In this document: in pieces, positions 10,682 through 23,752 of the stretch
Numbering within the stretch: the first letter of the stretch is position 1
Layout: every line of letters begins with the position of its first letter
Source: Lindgomyces ingoldianus
Taxonomy: Eukaryota; Ascomycota; Dothideomycetes; Pleosporales; Lindgomycetaceae
Assembly (NCBI RefSeq): GCF_010093535.1
Contig: NW_022985174.1
Location: 225,837-289,836, forward strand
Reading direction: 5' to 3'
DNA: 64,000 nt
Notes under the pieces: model-generated
The model's input: only the letters and a program-made list of their open reading frames with translations
What the model was told of the DNA's origin: nothing
Databases searched by the model: none
Made by a program: the position numbers and the translations under genes

Positions 10682-13406
10682 ATGGCTTCGTATGCCGCAT
10701 TTTCTGCCATTCCCTGCGCGTCTACTGAATAGCTTTTCTAGAAACATCCTATTCCTCCCGTTCCGGCGGTCTCACTCTGTAAACCTATCCGAAGCCATTA
10801 AGCAATACATCTCCTCCAAGTACGACCAGCACCCAGACATGTTTACAAAGGACTTGGAAACAATCGACAAGCTTCGCTCTACGGCGATCCACGCTCAGGA
10901 CCCCCATCCGAGCAATATCCCAAAGCTACAATCCTACGCTGCACAGCTCGTTTGGATCAGCGGGAAGTTCCCTATTGATGTAAGCTAGGGCTTGATCTAG
11001 GTCTTTAAGTGCTAGCATTCTGATCAGGAGGTAGATTGGTGTAGACTTTCCCTGGTACCCCGCGCTGGGGTACAACACAAATCGTCCAGGTGCGGAACCT
11101 ATATTCCTGGCCCAGCGTGTCTAACAGTTTCTCCAGTTTCCAAGAACAATCTCCGCTTCGAACTCGCCAACATTGTCTTCAACGTCGCTGCCATGTACTC
11201 CCAATTAGCCATGTCCTCGAATCGAAGCACATCGGAAGGCTTGAAGCTCGCTGCCAACAATTTCTGCCTCGCTGCCGGTGTCCTCTCTCATCTTCGGGAT
11301 AAGATACTACCCGAACTGCGAACATCCCCTCCTGAGGATATGGATACTATGACGCTCGAGAGTCTGGAGAAGTTGATGCTGGCCCAGGGGCAAGAATGCT
11401 TCTGGCAGAAGGCTGTCAAAGACGGACTGAAAGATGCCACCATCGCGAAGCTTGCGGCGCGGGTGTTGGATTTATACAATGAGGCTAGCGACGCTGGAAT
11501 CCAGTCTGATTCCGTTAGCAGCGAGTGGATACACCATATGACGGCCAAACACCACCATTTCGCTGCAGCGGCGCAATATAGGGCTGCTTGTGACTGTTTG
11601 GAGAAGCGCAAGTATGGAGAAGAAGTGGCCCGGCTCCGGGACAGTCTCATCTGTGTCAATGAGGCTCTTAAGGAACAAAGGTACATCAATAAGGCTGTGT
11701 TGGCAGATCTGAATGGGTTGAAAAACCGAGTAACGGAGGACCTCAAGCGAGCGGAGAAGGATAACGACATGATATATTTGCTGCCCGTGCCGCCGAAGTC
11801 TGAATTGAAGATTCTTGACCGAGCAAACATGGTTGTTTCCAGAGTGCCGAAAGAGATATCAGACTCGAATTCGATGCTGGGCGATAATGGAGAGCTAGGG
11901 CAAGCGCTCTTCTCCAAACTAGTCCCATACTCTGTTCACCTAGCGGCGAGCATCTACGTCGACCGCCGTGACCGCTTGGTCAACAACACAATCATCGATG
12001 ACCTGGAGGTGTTGACGACTCAGATTCACGAGGTTTTGAGGAGCCTCAATCTTCCAGGATCGCTTCAAGCCCTCGAGAAACCGCTTGGGCTGCCACCAGG
12101 GCTCATGGCACATGCCGAGGAGATACGTCAACAGGATGGATTGAATCGATTGCTTCGCTCCATGGAGGATACAAAGAAGTTAAAAAAGAGCGATCAAGCC
12201 ATCTATCACGAGGGCTGTGATATTCTCAAATCGGAAGCCGCAGAGGACGAGGCGGCGCGACGAAAGTATGGAACAGATCGATGGAATCGACCACCATCCG
12301 AGCAAGCCGCTCCAAAACTGTACGCCCAGATTGGCGAGATTGATGGCTACTTCAAGGCAGCTGTAAACAGCGATAATATTGTTAAGACAAAACTGAAAGA
12401 GAATGAGTTCCACATTAAGCTACTGAATGGCCCGGACCACGAACTAGAGAACTTTGTTCCAAGTGGCCGAAGACCCGCAATCACAGGAGTCGTTGAGCGA
12501 GAAGCGGGGAGACTTCGAGGCTGCTTCAATGAAGCGAGCCGATTAGAGAGTAGGAGGAGGCGCAAAGTTGAAGCTCTAAAGACCAAGGCCAAACAAGATG
12601 ACATAAGTGAGTAGCGCGCTTGTTTCAAGAAACATGATACTCATAGAATTATAGATCCCGAGCTGCTCCGCGAGGCCGCTCGCCTAGAGCGGGAATACCC
12701 TATGCAGAATATTGAGGCTGTACAGTTCGAGAACCTCTTCGATAAGCGACTGCAGATGTACGACGTGGATCAAGACATGGTCAAGGAGGAGGCGAGGGAG
12801 CAGGAAGAGGCAATCAAGCGGGTAAAGGACGCAAATGCAGCCTTCGTGAATGCCCGCAAAGGGGATCAGTCGACGAAGCAGCGTGAACAGGCCTTGCAGA
12901 GTCTGGAAAATGCTTATTTCAAATACAAGGAGATCATCTCGAATCTCGACGTGGGTAGGAAGTTCTACAATGATCTTGCCAAGATCGTTAGCAGGTTCAG
13001 AGACGACTGTCGGAGCTTTTCGTATCAGCGGAAGTCGGAAGCGTCGCAGGTCGAGAAGTCAGTTCTGCCAAGAGTATTCTTAGAGAAAGCAAAACTGACA
13101 ATTGACAGTGACATCGCAACAGCAATGAGCTCACTAAACCTCCACCAGGCAAACTCTAGCTCTTTGCAGCAGCAACGGCAAGCAGAAACCCAGAACCCAC
13201 AATATGGGGTTGATGCACATGCTGGGGAGCCTCTGATGGCTCCCACTCCGACGAGAGCAAGTGTAGGGCCGCACGCAGGAATGTGGACGCCCGAAGTCGG
13301 AATCAGGTTCGCAGGTGCACCAACAGCAACAAGCAATACTCGACCAGCTAATGGGCCACCGCAAGGCGGGCGGTGGGATCCTGCCAAAGGTCTTAAATTT
13401 GGATAG
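10682..13406 (+). CDS. palA: BRO1-domain pH-response protein PalA/Rim20
   Basis: Five exons (10682-10689, 10742-10979, 11035-11089, 11137-12606, 12655-13406) encode 840 residues. The first exon is only 8 nt; joining it gives M-A-S then NILFLPFRRSHSV, the usual start of PalA/Rim20. A BRO1 domain covers about residues 5-380 (SEAIKQYISSKYDQHPDMF, LVWISGKFPID, WYPALGYNT, NIVFNVAAMYSQLA), followed by the helical V domain that binds YPxL motifs. The Pro/Gln-rich tail ends in GGRWDPAKGLKFG. PalA/Rim20 binds ESCRT-III (Vps32/Snf7) and the YPxL motifs of PacC/Rim101 and so scaffolds the alkaline-triggered cleavage of that factor at endosomal or plasma membrane sites. It differs from endosomal Bro1 by this start and tail. 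Confidence 0.93.
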
Positions 13407-14626
13407 TTGCTCATCAGGTGTTTGATATTCGATACATATTTCATTTTGTGGATGATAAATGCTCGGCAATAAGAATGCACGGTGCCTGACTAAGGTGGAG
13501 GAATCAGATCACCAGAAGCGTGCTATTATTAACAGCGGCATGCATGGTGATGCAATGCAGCCGTTGGGAGGCATCCAGCAAGTGATAGAGGGTGTGTGAT
13601 GCGTAGAGAGGACGCCGGGCGAAAATGAGCGTGGGTCGAGGTTTGAATAAGAAATCTGCCTTGAGGTCCTCGAGGCAGCCTTGAGGTGTGTGGCAGTGCT
13701 GGGAAATCACATCTTTGGGTTTGGGGCCTCTCCAAACACGCGGCGCTCACTGGTCACATTTGGTGAAATCAGCATGACTGGCGTGTGAATAGCTAATGTC
13801 CATTGCATGGTCTGATCGCGGGCGAGTATTCTGTGACAGTGGCAGATAGCGGGGACATGACGGGACATTTCCCTTTGACCAAGGGCATGAATTCCACCTT
13901 ATCCGATCCAATTGACAAGAGTGAACAAGTCTCTTAAGCTAATACTTAAACATTCTCAAGAAGGGCGAGGCTGAGTAGGGCCCTGCTCGTGAAGCATTCT
14001 CCGTCTGGGACCGAAGGACTCCTCGACAACAAGAGTATCTCAACATCGACCTCTGTCTCTAAACGAAACAACCCCAGAAAGCGACCAACAGGCTCGTCTA
14101 TTCTTCCACCCGACCAGCTGCGGGTACGTGCAATTCACTCCGGCACACGTACGCCTTCCTCGCGCAGTTCGTCGAAAACGGCCTCGGCAGGTGCAAGGTG
14201 CCGCTCGGAAAACGGCGACTGGAGCCAGGTCGTCCACTCGACTTCACCTGTTTCATCGCGCAAACTCTGAAACACGAGCGACTCTTCTTGACCCTCCAGT
14301 CCCGCTGGCAACCGCTGCCGACTCTCGTGGGTTGCTCATCCAGGGCCGGCCGAAATCAGTCTAGCACTGGTATTAATAGGTCACTCGGTGGGCTGTGTTG
14401 ACGCTGAGGCTGTGCACCGCTCTCACACACTCACTCACCAGCCTCAAGGAACCTCTTCCCCGTCTTCTCAGGCTGTTGTGTGGACCAGTCAGAGTCTGCC
14501 TCTCTTGACGCCGCTCGTAGCCACGTCCGACCGTGCCTTATTCACCACAGGCGATCGTGGTGGTCAAAGCGCGCGGCCCTCCCCATATCGCACTCCAAGG
14601 ATAGAACACGCCGCACGAACGACATC
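13407..14626. other. Long 5' region of crz1, no gene
   Basis: Contains the palA 3' flank and about 1 kb upstream of the crz1 ATG. Short ATG-initiated frames overlap in 13989-14400 and could act as upstream ORFs if they are transcribed; none resembles a known protein. The crz1 frame is open from about 14480, but its first ATG is at 14627. Confidence 0.45.
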
Positions 14627-16907
14627 ATGGATCCCCAACAGCGCGGTAGGTCGCCCTCAGCGGCCCAGCGCGCTCATATAAGACACTCACCGTCCCCGTC
14701 CCCTCATGCGCCATTTCATAACGCCTCTGGCTTGGGGCTTGATCAATCGCTCCCCACCAACGACCCGTACTCGACTCCCTTCAACGCCCAAGTTACCACC
14801 GCGGGACAGAGCTTCGACACATCGTCGCAGTACCTCACCACCACCCAGTCGCAGCAGTTCTCACAACCTTCCGCCGTCGCCGACCCGACCTTCCTGCAGG
14901 CCACTCAGCGCATATCAGCGCAGTCAAGCCCGCAGTTCGGGCCGCAAGGCAACCACCTGTCACCCGAGACCCTCGACCTTAACAACACCGGCAGCAACGT
15001 CGGCTTCGACAACTTCTTCCAGAGCAGCAACGTCAATCAGGATCAGGCGATTGATCCTTCCTTCCTAAATAACACTCTCGACCCTCAGCTGCTCGACAGT
15101 CAGCAGCAGAATCAGTCCGTCGACCCCTCCGATCTCATGAACCAGATGGCGACGACGCAAGCGCACTCACCGACTCCTCCCCACCTCCTCCAGCCTGGTA
15201 TGAACCACCAGCAGACACCTAGTCCTCATGCCTCTCCCAGCATGAGTCAGGGCGCATTCCCATCGCCTTCGCACTCTCGCCATGCGTCACTGGATCCCAG
15301 CGCAGCATACGCACAAGGCCCGGGAAGTGAATGGGGCGGCATGGCGGCCTTCCGGGGACATCGAAGAACACCATCAGAGACATATTCCGACGTTTCGTCG
15401 GCTCAAGCCTCGCCGTATCTGGGGAACAATGACAGCTTTGATCACGATAACCACTCACCACTGTTGAACGCCCAGCAGGACCCTTCGCTATTCCAAGAAG
15501 TCATGCAATTCGGCCAATTCAACCTAAATGACAATCATGCCCATGTCAGCCCCGGCCACAGTCCACATATATCTCCACGATTGTTGCCCCAGCAGCAGTC
15601 GCTTCCTCAGTTCACCCCCTCTACGTTCGGTCTGAACCCGGGAATGAATAACCACTATGGAGAGCAAAATCTAGGGATATATCAGCCACAGGGGCAGGAA
15701 CCGTTCCCCACTATTAACCAAGGCCCTGGGCCCGAGTTTGGCCAGGCTGACACTATGTCACCCCCAGAGATCAACATCGACTTTGCCCCACCATCGCGGC
15801 AAGCGAGCTTTGAGCCCGCCAAACCGGGCCACCAAACAGATGCTTTGAGTCCCCCAGATCGATGTAAGTAGTGTCTAAACTGTTCGCGCATACTTCCCTA
15901 ACAGCGCTGTAGCCCGCAGCCGCAATCGAATCCGCGCAAAGTCCGACCCATTCAGCAGCGCCAGCTCGCGTGCCTCTACGCCTGCTTCGGAAGTGAACCG
16001 ATCACTGTCTCCCAGTGCTGCAAAGTCCCGCTCTCCATCTCCATCGACCAAGTCTTCGCGACGTTCATCAACCTCTAGCATCCCCCACCGTGATTACATC
16101 CTAGATCTCGCAGACCCATCTAGGCCCACTTCCGGTCAAGCCGGTGATGGCTCGAACACGAAACGCACTCAGAAGCACCCTGCGACCTTCCAGTGCACTC
16201 TATGTCCAAAGCGCTTCACTCGTGCCTACAATCTCCGGTCGCATTTACGCACCCATACAGATGAGCGTCCGTTCGTGTGCAGTGTTTGCGGCAAAGCATT
16301 TGCCCGACAGCACGACCGCAAGCGGCACGAAGGTCTCCATTCTGGGGAAAAGAAATTTGTTTGCCGTGGTGTGCTCAAGGACAACAATAACTGGGGCTGT
16401 GGAAGGCGATTTGCTCGTGCTGACGCTCTTGGGCGGCATTTCCGATCTGAAGCTGGTCGTGTCTGCATACGGCCCCTCCTCGAGGAAGAGGCGCAAGAAA
16501 AAGGCAATTGGGAGGGCCAGAACCAATCAATGGACAACGGAAATGGCATGTTTGGCGGTCCATTGCCGCCTCAGAATTATGGTGGCATGATGCCTCCACA
16601 ACCTGGTTATGAGGGGTACCCGACAGTAACTGGCGGGATGGATCCCTCAGCCGGATCAGCTATGCAGCAGCCGCAATATGGCCTCCCAGCTGCTCTGTTG
16701 GCGCAATACCCTGCTCTTGCTGGAATTCAGTGGGACCAGTTGCCCCCTGGTCCACCGGAAGACGTCGAAGGTGACATCAGTGGCCGGAGCAGCTTCGACG
16801 CCAGCAGTGGAGGCGAACTCTTCGAAGAGGAAGAGGGTGATTATCCAACTGCCCAAGCTGTGTACGGTGGCGGCTGGGCAAGTGACTACGAAGCAAACGC
16901 GCGATGA
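14627..16907 (+). CDS. crz1: Calcineurin-responsive C2H2 transcription factor Crz1/CrzA
   Basis: Two exons, 14627-15863 and 15913-16907 (49-nt intron, GTAAGT..TGTAG), give 743 residues. The N-terminal half is Gln/Ser/Pro-rich and disordered, as in fungal Crz1. Around residues 380-385 the sequence PEINID fits the PxIxIT-type calcineurin docking pattern. After the junction a Ser-rich region (SKSRSP-like, likely the regulated phosphorylation region) leads to the zinc fingers: CTLC from residue 507, CSVC from 535, then an atypical third finger beginning CRG and [18 protein letters not shown]. Finger spacing and sequence ([35 protein letters not shown]) match Crz1. Calcineurin dephosphorylates Crz1 after calcium rise, letting it enter the nucleus and bind CDRE-type sites. 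Confidence 0.92.
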
Positions 16908-19900
16908 TTCACCATCCGTGCTAATTGCTTCTTGGGATTCCCATGAATCGGGCGTCACCTTTAAGACTTATTTTCTAACTTCTTGAACTCTCAATTACTT
17001 TTTCTCTTTAACTTCACGATTCGGAACGGCCATTTGCACTCTCCTTTGGATACCACTACCGTCAAATTTTTTTGCCATGGGTTATACGCCTAATGATGGC
17101 GATGCTGTTTACGAAGATGACTAGGATTATTACAGTTGGTTCAAAGAGCGGGTTAAGAATTGGTGTTTTCTGTATTCACGGAGCTCTATTTTGGTTTCTG
17201 TATAGCTCGTTCACATTTGGAGTTCTGGTTCGCGACATGCGTTTCCATAGAGGGAGAGAGTAGGCTCTACGAACTGATAGTTCACCATCAATCCATTTGA
17301 TCTAATTTCAGAATTGCCTCATTTTCATCGTTCATTCCGTTCTGCTTGTCCGTCGTCACTTACTCAATTGTCCGAGTTGCTGTTCCCCTCCGCTGAATCT
17401 AGTGGCACGCGGGATTACCCCTCCTGTAGCCGCCCTGGGAAGACCCGTCTTCCTAAATTTCATCCACTTCTTCTCATCCTCTGGATATCACACACACAAG
17501 CTCGACATCGTACAATGTTTCGCTCAATTTCCGCTTCAGTAGTCCGTGTTTCATATCCCGACATTAACACTCAACACCTCATCCAGCGGGCTTGAAGATT
17601 GGCAATGAATTTGACACATCGCCAGATTCCACATTGTGCCTTGCGGAGTTGTTGTCTGAGATGCTTCTGTCTCCCTTCATCGATTGGCGAGCGCCCCTTC
17701 AGCACACGCATAACGGCGGTTATGCACTTTCGCCCCGGCGCGTCGTTGTCCATCGTCTCGAACCTCCCGTCGGACTTTAAACGAATTCCGTATGAGATGG
17801 ATGGGGGAGTAGTTCGCCACTTGTGGATATTCGGAGGTTTGGTGTATGTGGCGCAGAAGCAATTCGCATCACATGCCCGTTATCGTCGAGCCGCCTCTGT
17901 TAGAGCTCCGTCCACGTTCCGTGCAACATGGACTGTGCGATGTGCGGCGCGATCCCGTTGGATCCTTCCTTTCCTTCGTTGGCTTGCAGGCGCACCCGAG
18001 GCCATCATCAGGATTCCAGGATCGAACGTAGAACGAAAGTTCCAGAAGCCAGTAGACCGTGCACATGCAATGAGCACGGAAGTTGTACATCTCTCCGGAT
18101 TGAGCCTTCTCAACGGTCAGCTATCCAGCGTGGCGGGAACCTGAAACTGGTGTGGCGGCGTAGAACGATACTTGGTGTGGCACAGTTTGCAGAACACGCA
18201 CGGATATTCCGCTTAGAGTTGCTGATTGAGTTTATTGTACAAGAATTGGTGTGAGAAGCTTACGTCTTCTTTTCTCTACTCTAGCTTGGCTACAGCCGGG
18301 AAATGCTAGCGTTGGGAAAGCGTTGGGTGAAACTGTGCGACCTTACCATGGCCATGAGGCGGAGACTGTGCCACTGCAATAACTTAATACAGTCCATCGG
18401 AATGCCTTACCTATCCATGCAGACAATGTTTCGGAGTACCATGATCTGACTATCGATAGGAACGCCTATCTCCGCATCTTGCTTTTCTGCGGTGCTAAAC
18501 ATAAGCTTACTTCTCACCAGAGGCAAATGTGTGGATGTTTTCCAGCTCAGGCATCCATGCAGTAATACGCTAGTTAGCGTTCCTGTGAGACTTCGAGAAG
18601 CTTTGTCAAATTGTAGAACTTGTGGTTTCAGGGTTTTAATGTGGCAAAGTAGACTCGAGGGGCCGATACTATACGATGCAGGACCCCAAAGAGGACGGTG
18701 AGTTCGAGCGGAATGGGGTGAGTCTCAAGAAGCCAAAGTTGCTGTCGATGAGTATGTTGATCCTTCCAGGATATCTCATCACCACCGTAGCTCTCCTTTC
18801 TTCCCCTTGTCCCCCCGACCCTAAAACTATAACCAAGTCAACTATTTCTATGTTCTGAGTGAGCACAAGAATGATGAGAGCTCGAAAGCCCCGTGCTACG
18901 AAATACCCGCGGAGGAACGGAGCGGTGATCCTTCCACTCATTACTGCTTTCCACTCTATGTAATTAACGGACGTTTCAGCAATCCTTAATACCTGTGAAC
19001 CGGGGGCCTACAATGGTAAGCATCAAGAGGGGAAATGGTGTCGAGCAAGCTACTCCGTCAGCCAAATTCTACACTGCTATCTACCAGGTTGACCAAATTA
19101 ATATAGACCCCATTTTGATTCTACCTTTCCTTCTCTTTTCAATTTTTCGCTTCTCCGGCCTTTAAGATGGCTTTTGCCATCTCGCAGAGCTAGAAATTAA
19201 AGCCTACAAAGATTGCCAGGCCGATTAGAACGAGAACTATGACAGTGATTCTGAAGATGCACTTTGTGTTAAGCTGTGCGAAATGTGGGCGATGGTAGAT
19301 GTAGCAGTCGATGTGTTCATCTCCGCACATGCCTACCATATGATTCAACTCTGTAGAGATACAACAGGTCCCATAAGAGAGCACCTTGTGAAAAATCTCT
19401 GGCAAATGCAAACTCCGTCCGCTATCGAAAGCACTCAAACTCATATCTCAGACGCATCTTCTCTTCGTGTATTACCCGTCGATATGTCCAGCTAGCTCCC
19501 ATTCAATGGAATTGGATGTCGGAAAGAATTGATGCAGGAACCATCACAGGAATCCACGATTGATGTCATAGCAAGCTATTACTGGATTATTGAAGAGCTG
19601 CGTTCGGATCTGATTACAACTATATCTCCACACGTGTCCATGCGACTACAAACATAAGGAGAATAAGGAGAATAGTAAGCGGGAGTAGTATCCAGAGTAT
19701 AGATATGTGATATAATCTCAACCCGGGCGTTGGTGCGGGTCCCGGGATGTTCCTATGCTTATGACAATAGTCCTCTCTCAAGTCGGATGGGGCCAAGAAT
19801 ATGTTCACTAAGCTATCTGTTAGGCAAGGCAAGCTGTGGCATCTGCCACTTATGGCACCCCTTCTTGCACCCCTTTTCTTCTAGTAACGACAGTCCCCTC

Positions 19901-20189
19901 GATCTCGCTGACTGCAGTTCATTCTACGAGGAGATTAATAGAGGAGCACAATACGATACGAACGCAGTAGGATCAGATCTAGTGAACCAAGCCCGCATCA
20001 TGGAGCGATTTGTGGGACTAAATTGAAAGGGTGAATTCCATGTAATCCTTAGATATCTGATCAGCTGTCAGTGCTCCACGTTAGCTGGGATTCAAGGTTT
20101 GATGCCTTGGAAAATTCGGACGAATATTCCAGTATACCGTTAGTAGAAGCAGCGCATGCAATCCTCGATATTTAGGTGTTCTGTCATGT
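16908..20189. other. Gene desert, left part
   Basis: I find no gene I can support. Minus-strand frames at 19190-19444 (real ATG, 84 residues) and about 19620-19832 both end in a single hydrophobic segment and are noted as a finding. The stretch 17600-18260 has several overlapping frames of 60-180 codons but no consistent family or intron pattern on either strand. Confidence 0.45.
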
Positions 20190-20876
20190 TTGACAGACCT
20201 TACGATCTCCCGTAAGATTGCACGGCTGCCCCTTTTGGCTTATGCGCTGGAGCAACACCAAGCCAGACACCCAAGCCTGAATGAACGAAAACACACCTGT
20301 GAAGGGTGTCCCCAGAAATTCCAATACCAAAAAGAGTCGGCACGACATGTCGAGGCCAAGGACCCCGACAAGAGACGTACAACCGCCCATATTCGTGTTC
20401 CATAACAAACTACAAGTGGAGGATCAGATGTTAGGACAAGTAGTTGAGTCATACTAAATGCTATGCACCTCCGTGAACTTAGAATAACATATTCTTGTAC
20501 ATACTTAGCAATGAGAGCAGATCCAAGGACTGTCTTAGACTAGAGAGTGATTTGCGAAGATACCTGGAAAGTAAGCACGGTACACGAAAACACAATTTGT
20601 CGACGTACTCTCCCCACGCATTAGAAGAAAAACAAGAAATGGATTTGAGGAGACAGCTTTGATCAGCATGTTCAGAAGCACTATCCAGAGCAGGAAGTCG
20701 AGATTCCGGTGGAAAGGTATAGCTCAGGAACGAATCGCATTCGCTATGACCTCCGATCCAGATTAACGGTTGAAGAATCTCCTGCCGCTCCGACGTCGAA
20801 CGCGTGCTCTAAGTATGACTGGGCCTTGTTTGAAGCCATTGACTGGATCTCTAGCTGCGGGAGCTTGCCCCTTTAA
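20190..20876 (+). pseudogene. C2H2 zinc-finger protein relic
   Basis: Three plus-strand segments in different frames look like parts of one C2H2 protein. At 20190-20405 the frame contains HPSLNERKHTCEGCPQKFQY followed by KESARHVEAK, a C-x2-C finger with histidine. At about 20535-20600 another frame reads LESDLRRYLESKHGTRKHNL, the helix and linker of a finger. At about 20658-20876 a third frame reads DQHVQKHYPEQEVEIPVERY and stays open to a stop at 20874-20876. Frame changes and stops separate them and no introns join them cleanly, so I read a decayed gene. Confidence 0.55.
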
Positions 20877-23626
20877 GGCGGTGCTCCCGGTTTGAATTAT
20901 TTCCTCTTTGTGAAAAGCAGAAATGAAGGAGATGTGTCGGATATTTGTTCCAATCAATTATGTAGCTGATCTAGGGAGGTTCAGCGAATCGGCCACCAAT
21001 AGCAGGCGATGAGAATAAATCAGGGTTGAGGTGAGCTTGGTGGTGGTCGAAATTGGGTTTGGGGAGATTGGCGGTTTGGGTTAAGTTCATGCCAGGACCC
21101 ACAAAAAGATACTCGCAGAGGTAAGTGTGTCTAGAATGGCCATTTGTTCAACATGCGTGCAACAGTGAGACATGTCTTTCCGACATTGCCTCCGGCCATT
21201 CTTGGGATTTTCTACGCACTACAATACTGAGTTACCTAATTGACCCCCTATCATACAATAAGCCCGCCATGAGTTATGTGCAGCACTCCAAGCAATGCAA
21301 GCCTCGAGAACAAGTCTCTTTTAAGCCACCCAGCAATTTAATCCTTCGGCTTCTTATCTATGGTAAAGTGAGTGGATTCAATTCTTAGAAATGGCTTACT
21401 ATTCCAGTGTGTACGCCCAAGTGTTCGGCTTATGGATATACGCGGTGGCCTAGTGACTAAAAAAGTCGAGCATAGTAATAGAAACGACTGTCATAAAAGT
21501 TCTTAGAACAAAGACTCGTTAGGCCTGAGTTTTAGACTCATACCGGATAAGCGGTCAATGTGTGCAGCCTGTTGCGCCAGGCAGTGAAGCAAGGTTGACT
21601 GCGTCGGGGGGAAGTTTTCGTATCAGCTACTTGAAGTGAGTTCAATGTCACGCTGAGTCAGTATGAAGCTATGGAATTAGGCGAGAATTTAAGAGAAGTG
21701 AATAATGGATGGCTGCATGCAATTTTCCAAGCCTCTTCAATGTTCACTTCACGGTAGCTAAACCTGCGCCCACATAGCCGCTTCCCACAGGGGCTAGCTC
21801 GAGTGACCTGGATTGATGCACTCTAAATCATTAGGAATCCTAAGCCGGCAACGAATAATTTCACACATTGTGACTAACGAGACAGAGGCGTGCATGACGA
21901 CAGATCTTTCGGCCAATATCATGCTCATTAATAGCTTCGCTACGCACCGCAATGCTACACATTACTAGACTCTGGCGAACCGCGTGAAAAACATCTGCGA
22001 GGATGGACTTCCTTCACAATATTCAATTACTAATCACCTAATACACGAAAGGCAATATAAACTAAGAAATAGGCTATAGAATATATGAGACGAGGAGGGA
22101 GGAGGGAAAGGGTCTCTTTAAAGTGAAGGGGAAATAGAGAAGAGCAATTTTGACCTGGTTGGAGTCCGCATTGCTCTTTATTTACCATGCCAGAAAGCCT
22201 CTTATACTAGCACATAGAAGAACACTTTAAACTAAAGAGGGGGTGGAAGATCCATGGAGGGTCAAACAGCTAGGCTCAGGATATTGAAGAAGAGCGTCGC
22301 AGGGTGTTTGCAGGATACTTAGCAGATTTGGCGCGGGTCAATCTTCATGACAAAGAGGTGTACGAACCACTCGACTAGGAATTGGAACATATTCTGAAAA
22401 TCCAATTCGTAACGACCCTCTTGTATACTTAGTCTGAATCTAGGCATGATATCGTCTACAACAACCCCAATAGTAAGCCTACCCATTACAATGTAGAGAT
22501 TCCCAACGCCCCCAACGCCCTCAACAGCAAAATTATATTAGGGGGGATTCTTTTAAATTAGCTATAAGGGGTTCAAAAGACGCAAGGCGATAGTGAGGAG
22601 GAAGTCTTTCCCAACGTATATATCTTAGGACACTATATTGATGGATATACCGACTAGTTGGGCTCCGCAGGCAATTTAGATTTGAAGATGTTGCTTGAAT
22701 GGTTGAAGGTTGCCAAGAAAATACTCGAAAAGACCTGGGAATAATATTGAAGGGGCTGAGACTCGTTGGTGACCATGAAGAATACGGAAGTCATGCTGAA
22801 TAGGAGCATACAAGCTAAATTCTCTTATATCTCTCATCTCTAGACAAAGAACTTGCGGAAGTCATCACAGAAGACGGAAAACCCACAAGCGATTCGTTCA
22901 GATGCATAGCTTGTTGAGTTCGCTCGTGTGGCTCAGCCATCTAGAACACCAATAGAGTGTTGCGAGAGCGTTCAAAGGCATTGCATGGAGCGTAGATGAA
23001 AAAGCGACCTTTGATTGGGCATTCAAATATCTAAGGAGGTCCGATATGGCCGTAAAAGGCGAGAATTCACTGATAAGGACAAAGAGAGGGGTTGAAGACG
23101 AGGAAAAGAGCCCAGCCTTTTCTATTGTCCTTACGTTTTCGCAACTAGGCGCCGTCAATGATATGCTACCTTCTGCCGAAAAGAGCTATCAAGAGGATTA
23201 GAGTGAGCAGGAGGGTGAGAGAAGAACAGCAAAATGGGAAGGGAGGGGTAAATAACCTCATACCCAAGTCTGCTCCAAGGCGACTATCGGAAAATCTGTC
23301 TTCTAGCTTAGGTATTAGGCGATTTCCGTTTGCACCCAACATCTCGACCGCATTCGGAGGCGTGACAGATACACCATCCTAAACTAGTCCAATCCCCACT
23401 CTTAATAGTAAGCTCGAGAAAGATTAATCCCATCAGCCACGTACCATCAACACTCCACTACCTCAATCTCTAACCCCCGAACAGAGTGCGGAGAAAACCA
23501 CATAACTCAACATCCTCCCTTATCCACCTCACGTCGGGATTCTTCCCCACGACAATTCCAACGCCATCTAAGCGTAGTCGTCTTTTAGGGTCAAGCTAAC
23601 CCTAGCAAGCGGCTCTCCATTGTACA

Positions 23627-23752
23627 GCATGTTATCACAAAACGTGGAACATAGCTATGGGGAAGCCCACATATTAAACGTCTTGCCAGAACTAAAGGGA
23701 AAGCGAACAGAGTGTAAGTTTCTGTCATGGTCCATGTTGGGCGACAAGATGC
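23627..23752. mobile_element. MITE-like inverted-repeat element, copy 1
   Basis: Imperfect terminal inverted repeats bound about 126 bp. The left end reads GCATGTTATCACAAAACGTG then GAACAT; the reverse complement of the right end reads GCATCTTGTCGCCCAACATG then GACCAT. The ends match those of the elements at 62313-62454 and 53071-53207. There is no coding capacity. Target-site duplications are not evident. Confidence 0.6.

Noticed and set aside
11288..11917. 209-codon minus-strand frame
   Set aside because: Antisense to palA; no independent support.
14480..14626. Upstream extension of crz1
   Set aside because: The frame is open but has no ATG; the first ATG at 14627 gives the N-terminus expected of the family.
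17599..18144. 181-codon plus-strand frame in the gene desert
   Set aside because: No homology, no splice structure and competing frames on both strands; I tried a CENP-V/GFA-type reading on the minus strand because of clustered Cys codons, but the Cys spacing did not fit.
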